Assembly (NCBI GenBank): GCA_021811105.1
Contig: JAJZPM010000004.1
Span: 110,672-174,671, forward strand
Direction of reading: 5' to 3'
DNA: 64,000 bases
Source of the DNA: Nitrospirota bacterium
Lineage (GTDB): Bacteria > Nitrospirota > Thermodesulfovibrionia > Thermodesulfovibrionales > UBA6898
The position numbers were made by a program, and so were the translations under genes. Below the pieces are notes generated by a model. It was not told where the DNA came from. It was given only the letters and a program-made list of their open reading frames with translations, and ran no database searches. Below, in pieces: positions 35,774 to 44,383 of the stretch. Position 1 is the first letter of the stretch. The number at the start of each line of letters is the position of its first letter.

Positions 35774-35926
35774 CTAGTGTAGTGTCTCGTAAACAAATGG
35801 TGTTATTTCAAACATCAAAAAATCCCTCCTAACCTCCCTTTTTCAAAGGGAGGCAATTCCCCTCTTTGGAAACCAGGGGCAAGGGGAGATTTTATAAAAC
35901 CAGTCACTTGAGAGACACTACACTAG
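35774..35926. mobile_element. MITE-like element of 153 bp with terminal inverted repeats and CTAG target duplication
   Basis: CTAGTGTAGTGTCTC at 35774-35788 and its exact reverse complement at 35912-35926 bound an element without coding capacity. The outermost CTAG reads the same at both ends and may be a 4-bp target duplication, leaving an 11-bp inverted repeat TGTAGTGTCTC. YTAR-type 4-bp targets are known for IS701- and IS5-type transposases (assignment is inference). The interior contains the dispersed repeat at 35820-35893. The right end lies 4 bases past the stop of the following gene. Confidence 0.75.
35820..35893. repeat. Dispersed inverted-repeat element, copy 2
   Basis: Shares AAATCCCTCCTAACCTCCCT with the element at 2101, followed by a hairpin (CCTCCCTTT/AAAGGGAGG) and closing GGGGAGATTTT. 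Here it lies inside the MITE-like element. Confidence 0.75.
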
Positions 35927-35929
35927 CTA

Positions 35930-36712
35930 CTAATTGCCCACTAAGTTTACCGTCTTTTTGTCCCCGACATTTACTGTCACTGATCCGCCATATACACCAA
36001 GGCAAGGGTTGCCTGAATACTGTTGATGCTGGTCGCCGAGGCACGTGGTTTCATAGATATAATAGGTACCGGGGTCCCGCAAGACGAGAGAATAGTTGCC
36101 GTTTGCGTCAGTACGCTGCAATCCCAGGTGCTTATCCGGACCACAGTGATTGCTGTCGCGCCATTCTGCCGGGTCAGAGGAAGAGTAATCCGCTGTTATG
36201 CATTGCACTTTTTGAAACCTGACATAGCGATTGGCCAGGGGGACTCCCCTGTATGTCGTGACTGTCCCTGAAATCGCAATTGGTGAAGACCCAAACAGCC
36301 ACGCGTATTTTGTGCCGAGGCTTGTTGCGGTGTTGGCACTGATGGTTATGGGTTTTGCCTGGTTCCAGGTGTAATCACCGGGCTCCGGAGGTCCATAAGG
36401 TCTTGTTCTTCCTTGCAGGGTATATCTCCGCGTGATACGCACATAATAATCCCCTTCAGGAACACTGGCGGTAATCCTTCCATTTGCGTCAGTCGGTCCA
36501 ATAATATAGTCTGCGGGGGAAAAGTACTTCTCCAGCGGCGGTTCTGTTGCCGCATTACGGAGATAGACATACGCATAGGCCAACGGTTGTTCCACGCCGG
36601 AACTGTTCCTGTATTTGAACGTTACCGTTAGTGTGCCTGCCCCTTCTGCCGCACCTACAGAAAAAGCTGCTGTCAGAAAAAGAAGAGAAATGAGCACATT
36701 CCACTTCTTCAT
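35930..36712 (-). CDS. Secreted protein with carboxypeptidase-regulatory-like domains, copy 1
   Basis: A 260-residue exported protein (signal KWNVLISLLFLTAAFSVGAAEG). It has beta-sandwich repeats of the CarboxypepD_reg type: VTFKYRNSSGVEQPLAYAYVYL then GPTDANGRITASVPEGDYYVRI, and ISGTVTTYRGVPLANRYVRF then RTDANGNYSLVLRDPGTYYIYE. Four cysteines in the second half may pair. The ATG at 36712 follows AGGAGGTGAT. It is related in layout to the protein at 36953-37759, and a 20-codon ORF lies just upstream. The MITE-like element ends beside its stop codon. Function is unknown; such domains often sit on cell-surface proteins. Confidence 0.8.
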   Translation of the reverse strand: MKKWNVLISLLFLTAAFSVGAAEGAGTLTVTFKYRNSSGVEQPLAYAYVYLRNAATEPPLEKYFSPADYIIGPTDANGRITASVPEGDYYVRITRRYTLQGRTRPYGPPEPGDYTWNQAKPITISANTATSLGTKYAWLFGSSPIAISGTVTTYRGVPLANRYVRFQKVQCITADYSSSDPAEWRDSNHCGPDKHLGLQRTDANGNYSLVLRDPGTYYIYETTCLGDQHQQYSGNPCLGVYGGSVTVNVGDKKTVNLVGN

Positions 36713-36773
36713 TTCATCACCTCCTCTCATAATTCATTCGGAAATGATTCGATGTCTATACGGTTCTCCTTTT

Positions 36774-36836
36774 TTAGCAGGGATGAACGCTGGCAGAGCC
36801 GACAATCAAAGGCTTCACATATTTTATTTTCTTCAT
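36774..36836 (-). CDS. Possible 20-residue peptide between two secreted-protein genes
   Basis: An ATG at 36836 preceded by AAGGAAGGAGG (8 bases spacing) opens a frame reading MKKIKYVKPLIVGSASVHPC and a TAA. The ribosome binding site is among the strongest in the window, which is why the tiny ORF is listed. The YVKPLIVG segment loosely resembles the YxxP leader motif of lasso-type RiPP precursors, and the peptide ends in Cys, but no maturase or RiPP recognition protein is visible nearby. It could equally be a regulatory leader peptide for the gene at 35930-36712. Confidence 0.4.
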   Translation of the reverse strand: MKKIKYVKPLIVGSASVHPC

Positions 36837-36952
36837 GTAGTGCCCCCTCCTTCCTTTAAGATCTTTATCGAGAGATAAGCGGCCTTGCCCCCCCTTACAT
36901 TAAAAAATGTTAATGAAAAGCTAATGATTTGTCAATAGTAGATTCAGCGATT

Positions 36953-37759
36953 TCATTCCTGGCGAGGTCCTCTATGAGGTCCTCTGCCGGGGAAGCGCGT
37001 TACGCTTATATCAATCCCCTCTGTTATCTCGCCGGTTTTTGCAGAGGCTTCTGCGGGTACTCCCTGCCAATAGTTGCCTATGATCTCACCGTTTTTGGGA
37101 GGCCCCCCTCCATAGACGTCCCGTACCTTCAGGTAATATTTACCTCCCTCACTGACCCTCAAGGTGTATTTCCCATCGGCGCCGGTCCTGTCTGAGGCGA
37201 AGAGGGGTTTTTCTCTTGTTATGGATTTCTTATATCCAAATACCGCGACTCCTTCAACGGGCTTCCCTTCGGCATCGCGCACAACACCTTTTATCGCGGT
37301 GATTCCGCCACTGTATTTTATTACCGTCCTCTTGAATGGCTTCCCTGCAGCTATCGTCCCTATGTCTGTCGTCTCGCCCCTTTTGACGATGAACGTTTTC
37401 GGCTTATTCCCTGGGTCCTGGCCTTTAAGAAAATAATCGCCTTCGCCGGGAGGACCGATATTCTTTTCTCGTGAAATTCGCTTCATTGCACCCAAGTAGT
37501 ACCGTCCAGGAGGGAGTTCTACTAAGAACTTGCCTTCATCGTCAATGGGGGCAACCGTATCCGGGACCCTCCAGTACTTCTCCTGAGAAGGAGGCGGGCC
37601 CGTGGCATCATTGAAGAAGAAGACTGCGCCGCCCGACATCGGCCTCCCATCTTCAATCAACAACCTTCCCAGCATTTTCCCTTTACCGACTTCCTGAGCG
37701 GAAGCGCATATTACCGCAATGAGGAAAAAAAAGGCAGTCAGGGAGGTCAATCTTTTCAA
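36953..37759 (-). CDS. Secreted protein with carboxypeptidase-regulatory-like domains, copy 2
   Basis: A 268-residue protein with a signal peptide (LTSLTAFFFLIAVICASA). Repeats of the CarboxypepD_reg type are seen as GRLLIEDGRPMSGGAVFFF with VAPIDDEGKFLVELPPGRYYLG, and IKGVVRDAEGKPVEGVAVFG with ADGKYTLRVSEGGKYYLKV. A TTG start follows AGGAGGGCAGC. It shares the PPSQEKYWR/PPLEKYFSPADY and GPPGEGDYFLKGQ/GPPEPGDYTWNQA features with the protein at 35930-36712, so the two are distant paralogs in tandem. Localization is periplasmic or surface; function is unknown. Confidence 0.8.
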   Translation of the reverse strand: MKRLTSLTAFFFLIAVICASAQEVGKGKMLGRLLIEDGRPMSGGAVFFFNDATGPPPSQEKYWRVPDTVAPIDDEGKFLVELPPGRYYLGAMKRISREKNIGPPGEGDYFLKGQDPGNKPKTFIVKRGETTDIGTIAAGKPFKRTVIKYSGGITAIKGVVRDAEGKPVEGVAVFGYKKSITREKPLFASDRTGADGKYTLRVSEGGKYYLKVRDVYGGGPPKNGEIIGNYWQGVPAEASAKTGEITEGIDISVTRFPGRGPHRGPRQE

Positions 37760-38079
37760 TGCTGCCCTCCTATTCTCTTAAGACGTAAATACCGCACCAT
37801 TTTCCCCACTGCATTCGACTAATTATATCCTACTGGACGGCTTCTTGCTACCTGCGACAGCGATATACCTGCCTTTATTCCGCCACGGCCCGGCGATGCA
37901 AAAGATCATTATTACGAATCAATTTCAGCTTTATATAGAGGATAGCAACTTTAAACTCTTCCTTTTGGTTGGTCAAATTACCGTCTTGTTTCGGAAATTT
38001 CGCCGCTGGAATGATGGGACGTGATTTCTCAGGAGATAATTTTTCCATCTAAAATAAGGGGTTCCTTCCCCCGGAGGTT
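37760..38079. other. Intergenic region between divergent genes
   Basis: About 320 bases of AT-rich sequence between divergent transcription units. No ORF, hairpin or clear promoter was recognised apart from the GGAGG at 38073-38077 serving the next gene. Confidence 0.5.
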
Positions 38080-38790
38080 ATGTATTCCCATGGCATAAGG
38101 ATTGCCATACATTCCGTAGTGAAAAGAGTGCTCGTTCTCGACAGGAACCCTTTTATACGGTATCTCATTGCCCGGACGCTTCAGAGTGCGGCGACGGTTG
38201 TGGTGACGGTTTCGCAGATAGAAAAGTCTGTCGCGGAGCTGAAAGCTCACCATTATGATCTCTTTTTTGTCGATATGCAGACATTGGATCATCCCGCGTT
38301 CGAGATGCTTGGGCTGTTGAAAGAACTGTCTCCTCATACCGGGATCATGCTCATGTCCGAGACCTGCAGCGGAGATGAGCTGCCTGCGGGATGTAATGAA
38401 GCGATATGCTGCTTTATCCCGAAGCCGTTCTTCCCCTCCGATATCAGGAAGCTGGCCGGGAAATCATTGGGGCTCGGCGAGCACTTCTGGAAACAGTCTC
38501 AGACAAGCGCTGACAGGGCATTCGCCGAGAGGAGACGGCAGGAGAGGACACCGATAACGGAAACGATAGAGTATACCGTGAATGCTGCAGGAAGAGTGAC
38601 GAAACAACCCAAACTGAGAGGGGACATCATCAACATAAGCGACACCGGCCTTGGCTTGCTGACGGAATACCCGATTACTTCCGGCACACTTCTGACATTC
38701 TGCGAGGGGCTGGATCATAACGAGGGGATCGTCGCCTGGAGCCGGAAGGTGGACGATAATACCTTCAGCGCGGGGGTCGTTTTCGTATAG
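38080..38790 (+). CDS. Response regulator-like protein with C-terminal PilZ domain (module B)
   Basis: A 236-residue protein. The first 120 residues are a divergent receiver domain (VLVLDRNPFIRYLI, YDLFFVDMQTL with the acceptor Asp, IMLMSETC, FIPKPFFPSDIRKL). The C-terminal 90 residues start ERRRQERTPITETIEYTV, matching the PilZ RxxxR arginine motif, and continue DIINISDTGLGLLTEYPI, the DxSxxG-type motif. c-di-GMP binding is therefore plausible here, more than in the module A counterpart. The ATG at 38080 has GGAGG only 2 bases away; the GTG at 38119 (VKRVLVLD) is a strong alternative start. It is convergent with the sigma-54 regulator, ending 14 bases from it. Confidence 0.82.
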   Translation: MYSHGIRIAIHSVVKRVLVLDRNPFIRYLIARTLQSAATVVVTVSQIEKSVAELKAHHYDLFFVDMQTLDHPAFEMLGLLKELSPHTGIMLMSETCSGDELPAGCNEAICCFIPKPFFPSDIRKLAGKSLGLGEHFWKQSQTSADRAFAERRRQERTPITETIEYTVNAAGRVTKQPKLRGDIINISDTGLGLLTEYPITSGTLLTFCEGLDHNEGIVAWSRKVDDNTFSAGVVFV

Positions 38791-38804
38791 GGATGGCGGG
38801 CGAC

Positions 38805-40196
38805 TTATTCCATACCTAATTTCTTGATCTGATAGCGGAAAGAGTCATAACTCATATTGAGCAGTTTTGCGGCATTCGTCTTGTTATTCTGCGCCAAGTC
38901 CATCGCCTGTTTGATGAGGTCCTTTTCAAGGTCCTCGAGAGAGACGCCCGTCGGAGTAAGCACGAATTTTGACTCCTGCGGCAGCGAAGGCCCTCTTTTC
39001 CCGGTCAGCCAGTTCGGCAGATGCGCCGGAACGATTTCCGGAGCATTCTCGAGCACCACAAGCCTTTCGACGAGGTTCTTGAGCTCCCTGGCGTTTCCGG
39101 GCCATGTATATGCCTCCAAAAGCGCCTCCGCTTCAGACGAAAACCCCTTGATCGTCTTTTTGTTGTACCTGCGGGAAAAAAGCGAGAGGAAATGCCTGGC
39201 AAGTGCAATAACGTCTTCTTTCCTCTCTCTGAGCGGAGGGATATGTAGATAAAAGGTGCTCAACCGGAAGAAGAGGTCATTCCTGAATCCTCCGTTTTTT
39301 ACCGCATCGTTTAAATTGCGGTTCGTGGTTGCGATCACCGCGACATCGATAGGAATATCGTCCTTCCCTCCGAGGCGTCTGACCGTCCGTTCCTCGAGGA
39401 CCCTCAGCAGCGCGGTCTGCAGGTGGGGGGCCGTCTCCCCGATCTCGTCGAGCAGGATCGTCCCGCCGGCCGCGAGTTCGAAGAGGCCTTTCTTATCGCT
39501 CCGGGCATCGGTAAACGCCCCCCTTTCATAGCCGAACAATTCGCTCTCCAATAAGTGGTCCGGCAGCGCTGCGCAGTTGACTGCCACAAAAGGCTCCCGA
39601 CTGGTAGTGCATTCGCCGAACATAAGGGAATGGATATAGCGCGCGATGACTTCTTTGCCCGTACCGCTTTCCCCGGTAATCAGGATGCTCGAGACATGGG
39701 CCTCGGCCATCTTTGCGGCCTTGCTCTGGATCTCCCTAAGTGCCGGGGACTGCCCGATGATCTCGGAATTGAAGTAGTTGCAGCTTATCTTTCTCAGGTA
39801 GTCGACTTCCTGTTCGAGCCTCTGGTTCTCGATCGCGTTGCCGACCACAATCTTCACCTCTTCGATGTTGAAAGGCTTGGTCAGATAATCAGCCGCACCC
39901 AGTTTCATGGCCTTGACCGCTGTTTCGGCAGTGTCATCGGCAGTCAGCATAATGACCTTGACCGGCAGCCCGCTCTCGCGGATTTCCTTAAGAATATCGA
40001 CGCCGTTGCGGCCGGGCAACTGAATGTCCAGGAGCACAACATCCGGAAACCAGGCGCGAAGCTTCTCCATGACATCCGCCGCGGAGAGATCGGCCTTGAT
40101 TTCGTAGCCCGCCTGTTCAAGGGCCCTTGAGAGGGTAAGAGAGATCAACTCGTCATCGTCGACGAGGAAAATCTTCTTCTTCCTAGACACCTTCAT
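38805..40196 (-). CDS. NtrC-family sigma-54-dependent response regulator (module B)
   Basis: A 463-residue paralog of the regulator at 4348-5745: receiver with VDDDE and acceptor Asp 57 in VLLDIQLPG, AAA+ domain with GESGTGKEV, the sigma-54 contact loop again GAFTDA, and a C-terminal Fis-type helix-turn-helix ending DSFRYQIKKLGME. The ATG overlaps the end of the heme-kinase gene by 14 bases, so the two are coupled. Both regulators share nearly the same terminal HTH sequence, so they may recognise related sites. Candidate target: the sigma-54 promoter at 27381-27396. Confidence 0.95.
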   Translation of the reverse strand: MKVSRKKKIFLVDDDELISLTLSRALEQAGYEIKADLSAADVMEKLRAWFPDVVLLDIQLPGRNGVDILKEIRESGLPVKVIMLTADDTAETAVKAMKLGAADYLTKPFNIEEVKIVVGNAIENQRLEQEVDYLRKISCNYFNSEIIGQSPALREIQSKAAKMAEAHVSSILITGESGTGKEVIARYIHSLMFGECTTSREPFVAVNCAALPDHLLESELFGYERGAFTDARSDKKGLFELAAGGTILLDEIGETAPHLQTALLRVLEERTVRRLGGKDDIPIDVAVIATTNRNLNDAVKNGGFRNDLFFRLSTFYLHIPPLRERKEDVIALARHFLSLFSRRYNKKTIKGFSSEAEALLEAYTWPGNARELKNLVERLVVLENAPEIVPAHLPNWLTGKRGPSLPQESKFVLTPTGVSLEDLEKDLIKQAMDLAQNNKTNAAKLLNMSYDSFRYQIKKLGME

Positions 40197-41637
40197 GCCC
40201 TGCCGCCCTTATGGGGAAGGAGATCGTAAATGCGGCCCCCCGGTCCGGGTTGTTTGCAACCGTAATCGTCCCTTCGTGCTGTTCGATAAGGCGTTTAATA
40301 ATCGCCAGACCGAGACCGGTCCCGTGATGCTTCGTCGTAAAAAAAGGCTGGAACAATCTGCCCATCGCTCTTTCTTCGATTCCTGTCCCCGAATCGGAAA
40401 TCCGTACTCCTATCGTGCTGGCGGAAGGATCATAAAACGTCTTCAGGTGCAAGGCCCCCCCCTGAGGCATCGCCTCGGCTGCGTTGAGCAGGAGGTTGAG
40501 AAATATCTGTCTCAGTTGCTGTGGGTCCGCGAGTAAGTCCGGGACCTTTGGATCGAAATCTTTTGCAACGGTTATCCCCGCACCGGCATTTATAGCAAAA
40601 GAGGGGTGTTTCAGGGCAAAGGAGAGGGTCATGTCGAGCACCCCGTTGATGCCGACACTCACATACTGCGGCCTCGGGGGCTTCGCGAAATTCATGAGGT
40701 CTTTCATGAGCGACTCTATCCGGACCACGTCTTCGACCGCCTTCAGCAGTAGCATCCTGTCCTGCGGCGCCACAGTCGACTCCTGAGAAATCAGCTCGAT
40801 CGCGCCCCTGACCCCGGTAAGCGGGTTTTTGATCTCATGGGCCAGCCCGGCGGCAACCTCCGCCAGCACCATGCCCTGCTCTATCTTCTGCATCTTCGTG
40901 AAGTGTTCTTTCAGGGCACCCGCCATCTCATTCAACGAGCTCGCCACCTCTCCGAATTCATTATGGAGGCCCTCGATGCGAAAATCCAGGTTGCCCTCCT
41001 TCAGGCGCCTCGTGGCGTAAAGGAGCCTGTTGATCGGCTTCGTAAAAGACCTGATGAAGAAATACGAAAGGATGACCATGAGAAGAGGCCCGAGGACGAG
41101 AAGGACATAGAGGACGACCTTCGTATCCGCTATCTTTACCAGGGTGCCTTGCGTACGCTGCTGTAGCTTCGTGGTGGTAAGTGCGATCATCTCATCGACC
41201 TTGGTGATTAACTCCTGTCCGATCGCAAAAGCGGCATCCTCTTCTTCCCCTAATCTTTGCACGTTGGCGCGTATCGTGAAGACCCTGCTCAGGGCATTTT
41301 TATATTCCTCGATGTGGTCCTTGATGTCGTTAAGTTTCCCGGTAACCGCGGGGCTGTGATGACAGTGAAAACAGGAGTTCGCCACGTTATGCATGTTCAT
41401 GACGTCCTGGACAACGGTATCGACGCCCCTCGCATGACGCGTATTCTTCAGGTTGAGGTCCGCCTGGACCCGTTTAATCTGAATCAGGAGATGCTCCCTT
41501 AGCAATTCAACCTGATGGAGAATAATGAGCTGGTCGAGGGAACCAGTCGATCTTTCCACAGAACCGATAATGTAGAAAACCCCGAGGGAAAAAATCAGCG
41601 AAAAGATGCTAAGCCCCAGGATAATCGTTCTCTTCAT
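40183..41637 (-). CDS. Membrane sensor histidine kinase with periplasmic c-type heme motif and HAMP (module B)
   Basis: A 484-residue kinase. Its N-terminal membrane helix, periplasmic helical domain and CFHCHH motif at residues 89-93 align residue for residue with the module A kinase (VERxTxxLDxLIxLHQVExLREHLL is shared). After the second membrane helix come HAMP, HisKA (GLAHEIKNPLTGVRGAIEL) and HATPase (NLLLNAAEAM, ISDSGTGIEE, GTGLGLAII). It lacks the PAS domain of module A. The ATG directly follows the stop of the PhnD-like gene. A covalent heme in the sensor region is predicted from CXXCH and export; sensing of redox state or a gas is inferred. Confidence 0.9.
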   Translation of the reverse strand: MKRTIILGLSIFSLIFSLGVFYIIGSVERSTGSLDQLIILHQVELLREHLLIQIKRVQADLNLKNTRHARGVDTVVQDVMNMHNVANSCFHCHHSPAVTGKLNDIKDHIEEYKNALSRVFTIRANVQRLGEEEDAAFAIGQELITKVDEMIALTTTKLQQRTQGTLVKIADTKVVLYVLLVLGPLLMVILSYFFIRSFTKPINRLLYATRRLKEGNLDFRIEGLHNEFGEVASSLNEMAGALKEHFTKMQKIEQGMVLAEVAAGLAHEIKNPLTGVRGAIELISQESTVAPQDRMLLLKAVEDVVRIESLMKDLMNFAKPPRPQYVSVGINGVLDMTLSFALKHPSFAINAGAGITVAKDFDPKVPDLLADPQQLRQIFLNLLLNAAEAMPQGGALHLKTFYDPSASTIGVRISDSGTGIEERAMGRLFQPFFTTKHHGTGLGLAIIKRLIEQHEGTITVANNPDRGAAFTISFPIRAAGHEGV

Positions 41638-42543
41638 CTAATTGAGATAATTGTACTTGGCAAGATCGAGATGGATTTCCTTAGCATACCGGCGCACGGG
41701 CTCGAAATCGTCCTCTTTTGTCTCGATAAACTTTCGCGCCCCAAATCCTTCCAGGACCTTTTTCCCCTCAGGGTCGGTATGCATGTTCAACAGCGCCTGC
41801 TTAAGTTTCTCCCTTACCTCATCGCTGATGTCGCCTCTCAGGGCGAGGCTGTTTTCCGGCACATCGGGAGACCTCTCGAGAATGACCAGGTCCTTTCCCA
41901 GGCGCTTATCAGCCTGCGCCAGCATCTCGAAGATGGTATTCTTCGCTGCTCCGATATCGGCCTTTCTATTCAGGACATCGTATATCGCGTCTTCATGTGT
42001 CCCGGTAAAATAGGTCTCACTGAAGTAGGACCGGTAATCCGCGATTCCGTTCTCATGGAAGTATTCGAGAGGCAGCAGGTAACCGGCGGTCGTAGCCTTG
42101 TCCACAAAGGCAAACCTCTTCCCCCGCATATCGCCCGCTGTTTTGATGCCGCTGTCCTTCCGGACGAAAATCAGCCCGTGATACGTCGATATCCCATCGA
42201 GATTCTGTGGCCGCGCGATCACCTTGACCCCGATTTTTGCGTGTGCAAGAGTATACGTAAAGCTTCCAAAAAAAGCGCCGTCCATGCCTTTCGAGACGAA
42301 GTTATCGATGATGTTGCCGTAACGCGGCAGCACCTCGAGCTTTATATGGTATCCCGTACGCTGCTGCAGATACTTAGCGAGAGGGCCGTAGCGTTCCATC
42401 TGTCTGAAGATATTCTGCTCGGGTATGAGTCCTATTACCAGGGGCTTTCCTGAAGGCTGTTTTGCCACGGGGGGTACTTCCTTATCGTTGCACCCCGCCA
42501 GAATGGCAATGCATATGCATAACGAAACGAGAGGGAATTTCAC
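41638..42543 (-). CDS. PhnD-like periplasmic substrate-binding lipoprotein partnered with the heme kinase
   Basis: A 301-residue lipoprotein (lipobox LAGC, Cys 18) with the phosphate/phosphonate-type PBP fold: VIGLIPEQNIFRQMERYGPLAKYL, GAFFGSFTYTLAH, KRFAFVDKATTAGYLLPLEYF and HEDAIYDVLNRKADIGAAKNTIFE. PhnD relatives bind oxyanions or organic phosphonates in ABC importers, but no permease or ATPase is near. Instead its stop codon touches the start of the heme kinase, so it is probably a ligand-binding input for that kinase. The GTG start lies 6 bases after a -10 box, implying a leaderless transcript. Confidence 0.88.
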   Translation of the reverse strand: MKFPLVSLCICIAILAGCNDKEVPPVAKQPSGKPLVIGLIPEQNIFRQMERYGPLAKYLQQRTGYHIKLEVLPRYGNIIDNFVSKGMDGAFFGSFTYTLAHAKIGVKVIARPQNLDGISTYHGLIFVRKDSGIKTAGDMRGKRFAFVDKATTAGYLLPLEYFHENGIADYRSYFSETYFTGTHEDAIYDVLNRKADIGAAKNTIFEMLAQADKRLGKDLVILERSPDVPENSLALRGDISDEVREKLKQALLNMHTDPEGKKVLEGFGARKFIETKEDDFEPVRRYAKEIHLDLAKYNYLN

Positions 42544-42549
42544 AGATTA

Positions 42550-42579
42550 AGTATAATATGGCCCAACAAAAAATGGCAA
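42550..42579 (-). promoter_or_regulatory. Sigma-70 promoter of module B operon
   Basis: On the minus strand TTGCCA (42579-42574), 18-base spacer, TATACT (42555-42550). The GTG start at 42543 follows 6 bases later. Confidence 0.65.
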
Positions 42580-42645
42580 TAAATGGAGCACAACCCCTCC
42601 GCCACGGATGGAGTACGCGCGGGCGTCAGCCGACGGAAATCCTAT

Positions 42646-44112
42646 TTATTCCTTTGTCTGCTCCAGACCTTTTTTGGCTTTTTCATTCGAGGGATCGATT
42701 CTCAATGCCTTCTCGAAATTGCTGCATGCCCTTTTTTTGATGCCGGCTTTCATGTAGACGAGCCCGAGGTTCGCATAATGGTCCGGATTAAAAGGCTCGA
42801 TCTTGACCGCCGTAAGGAGGGCCTCTTCGGCGTCCTTGAGCCTTCCGGGCATCCTTGAAAAGGCGAGCGAAAGGTAACTCCAGTACTGGGCGCTCCTCGG
42901 CATCAGCTTTGTGGCCCATTTGAAGTTTTCGACTGCACCCCAGAAATTCCCTTTCTTGAACTCCTCGACGCCCCGCCTGAACTGGTCCTCCGCCCTGACA
43001 TCTTCAGCAGGCTCAGCCTCTTTTCGTTTGCCGGTGCCAAGGGACCTAAAATACTCCTCGCGGGTTTTTTCATCCTTCAACACATTATATGCCTTAGTGA
43101 TTGCGTCGAAGATTTCGGTCAGTTTGCTCTTGACCGACTCATCGGTCACCGCAAAATATCTGTCCGGGTGGAATTCCTTGGCGAGGCGGTAGTAATTTCG
43201 TTTGATGGTCTCGGCGTCGCCGTCGGGACCGGCATCGAGCAGCTCGTACATGCTGAGGCTGTCGAGCTGCGGGTATATCGAGTCGACTCTTTTGACTAGC
43301 GCTTCCTCCTCCGAAAGGGGGCTCAATATGTCCTGGAGGGTCACGGGTTCTTCCTGCTGCTCTTTTGCATGCTTCGCAACCGCGGCCTCTTCCGGGATCG
43401 CGGTCGCCTGCTCGATAATCCCGATGGACCAAAGGACATACAGTATCTTCAGGGCCTCGAAGGAACCCATCCATGAATTTTCGATGACCTCTCTGATCGT
43501 CCTCCTGCCGTCGATAAGGGACAGGATCTTCTTGTCCTGAGAACTCAGCTCGATTCCCTGAAACAGGCTGAGCGGGTCTCTGCTCAACCTGAAGACGGAG
43601 TCGGTGTCGGGCATCTCGTTCCGTATCCTCGTCCAGTTTTCGATCTTCTTCACGCCGTCGTAGATAAGGTTGGCCATGCTCATCTTGAGCGTGATGACTT
43701 CCTGATTAGGTATCTTCCCCTCCATGAATTCATACTCCGCGTCTTCGATCAGGAACATGCTATGAATGATCTCCTTTACCTGGTACTTCACGCCCCAGAA
43801 AAGGTCTTTCGGGGTAAGGTAGCCGAGCTCGACCAGTATCGCCCCCTGCCTCTTTTTCGATCTCTTCAGGACCTCGACGGACCTGTCATACTGTTCTACC
43901 GTTATCTTGTCCGCCTTGAGGAGCATCTCCCCCAGCCTGTCGTCCTCATAGGTGGATGAGGCGAAAATCGCGTCGCCCGCGTGGATATAAATCTTTTTTG
44001 TGAACACGGGGGTCTTGAGGGAAAGCGTGCCCGTCTTTCTGTTCCTGTTCAGGAAGACCAGCAATTTTACGAGACTCACGTCCTTAATGCTGCCCGTCAG
44101 TGGTATTTCCAT
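42646..44112 (-). CDS. DUF4388 - J-domain - TPR fusion protein
   Basis: A 488-residue cytoplasmic protein. Residues 1-150 are a DUF4388-type domain ([43 protein letters not shown]) followed by LGEMLLKADKITVEQYDRSV, as in gliding/polarity and type IV pilus regulators. Around residue 290 a DnaJ-like J domain appears (SMYELLDAGPDGDAETIKRNYYRLAKEFHPDRYF, with the HPD triad), and the C-terminus has two to three TPR units (FRRGVEEFKKGNFWGAVENFKWA, HYANLGLVYMKAGIKKRACSNFEKAL). It may recruit Hsp70 to a surface or signalling complex. GGGAGAG precedes the ATG. A short coiled-coil membrane gene overlaps its start. Confidence 0.88.
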   Translation of the reverse strand: MEIPLTGSIKDVSLVKLLVFLNRNRKTGTLSLKTPVFTKKIYIHAGDAIFASSTYEDDRLGEMLLKADKITVEQYDRSVEVLKRSKKRQGAILVELGYLTPKDLFWGVKYQVKEIIHSMFLIEDAEYEFMEGKIPNQEVITLKMSMANLIYDGVKKIENWTRIRNEMPDTDSVFRLSRDPLSLFQGIELSSQDKKILSLIDGRRTIREVIENSWMGSFEALKILYVLWSIGIIEQATAIPEEAAVAKHAKEQQEEPVTLQDILSPLSEEEALVKRVDSIYPQLDSLSMYELLDAGPDGDAETIKRNYYRLAKEFHPDRYFAVTDESVKSKLTEIFDAITKAYNVLKDEKTREEYFRSLGTGKRKEAEPAEDVRAEDQFRRGVEEFKKGNFWGAVENFKWATKLMPRSAQYWSYLSLAFSRMPGRLKDAEEALLTAVKIEPFNPDHYANLGLVYMKAGIKKRACSNFEKALRIDPSNEKAKKGLEQTKE

Positions 44113-44383
44113 CTTTTTTCTCTCCCGCCAATTTTTTCACCGAAGACAACTCCTCCCGAAGATCGGTGCTTTCATTTTTCGAAGACTGAAGCTGCATCGA
44201 GAGGTTTCTCAGTTCTTCCGTCTGCCTGTCTATCGTGTCCCGCAATACGCCGATATAATACGCCTCGACCGCCACGGCCGCAGCAAGCAGTGCAACGATC
44301 AAAAACCTGATCAGAAGATGCAGCCCCACACTGCCCGCACGGGAGCCGATTTCCCCCTTCCTCCCGCCGCAGCCCGTTGTCAC
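44084..44383 (-). CDS. Small membrane protein with coiled coil
   Basis: A 99-residue protein with one membrane helix ([27 protein letters not shown]) and a C-terminal coiled coil ([21 protein letters not shown]). The GTG start overlaps the stop of the AMMECR1 gene by 4 bases and its end overlaps the DUF4388 gene by 29 bases. No family is recognised. It may anchor or scaffold a neighbour. Confidence 0.6.
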   Translation of the reverse strand: MTTGCGGRKGEIGSRAGSVGLHLLIRFLIVALLAAAVAVEAYYIGVLRDTIDRQTEELRNLSMQLQSSKNESTDLREELSSVKKLAGEKKDGNTTDGQH

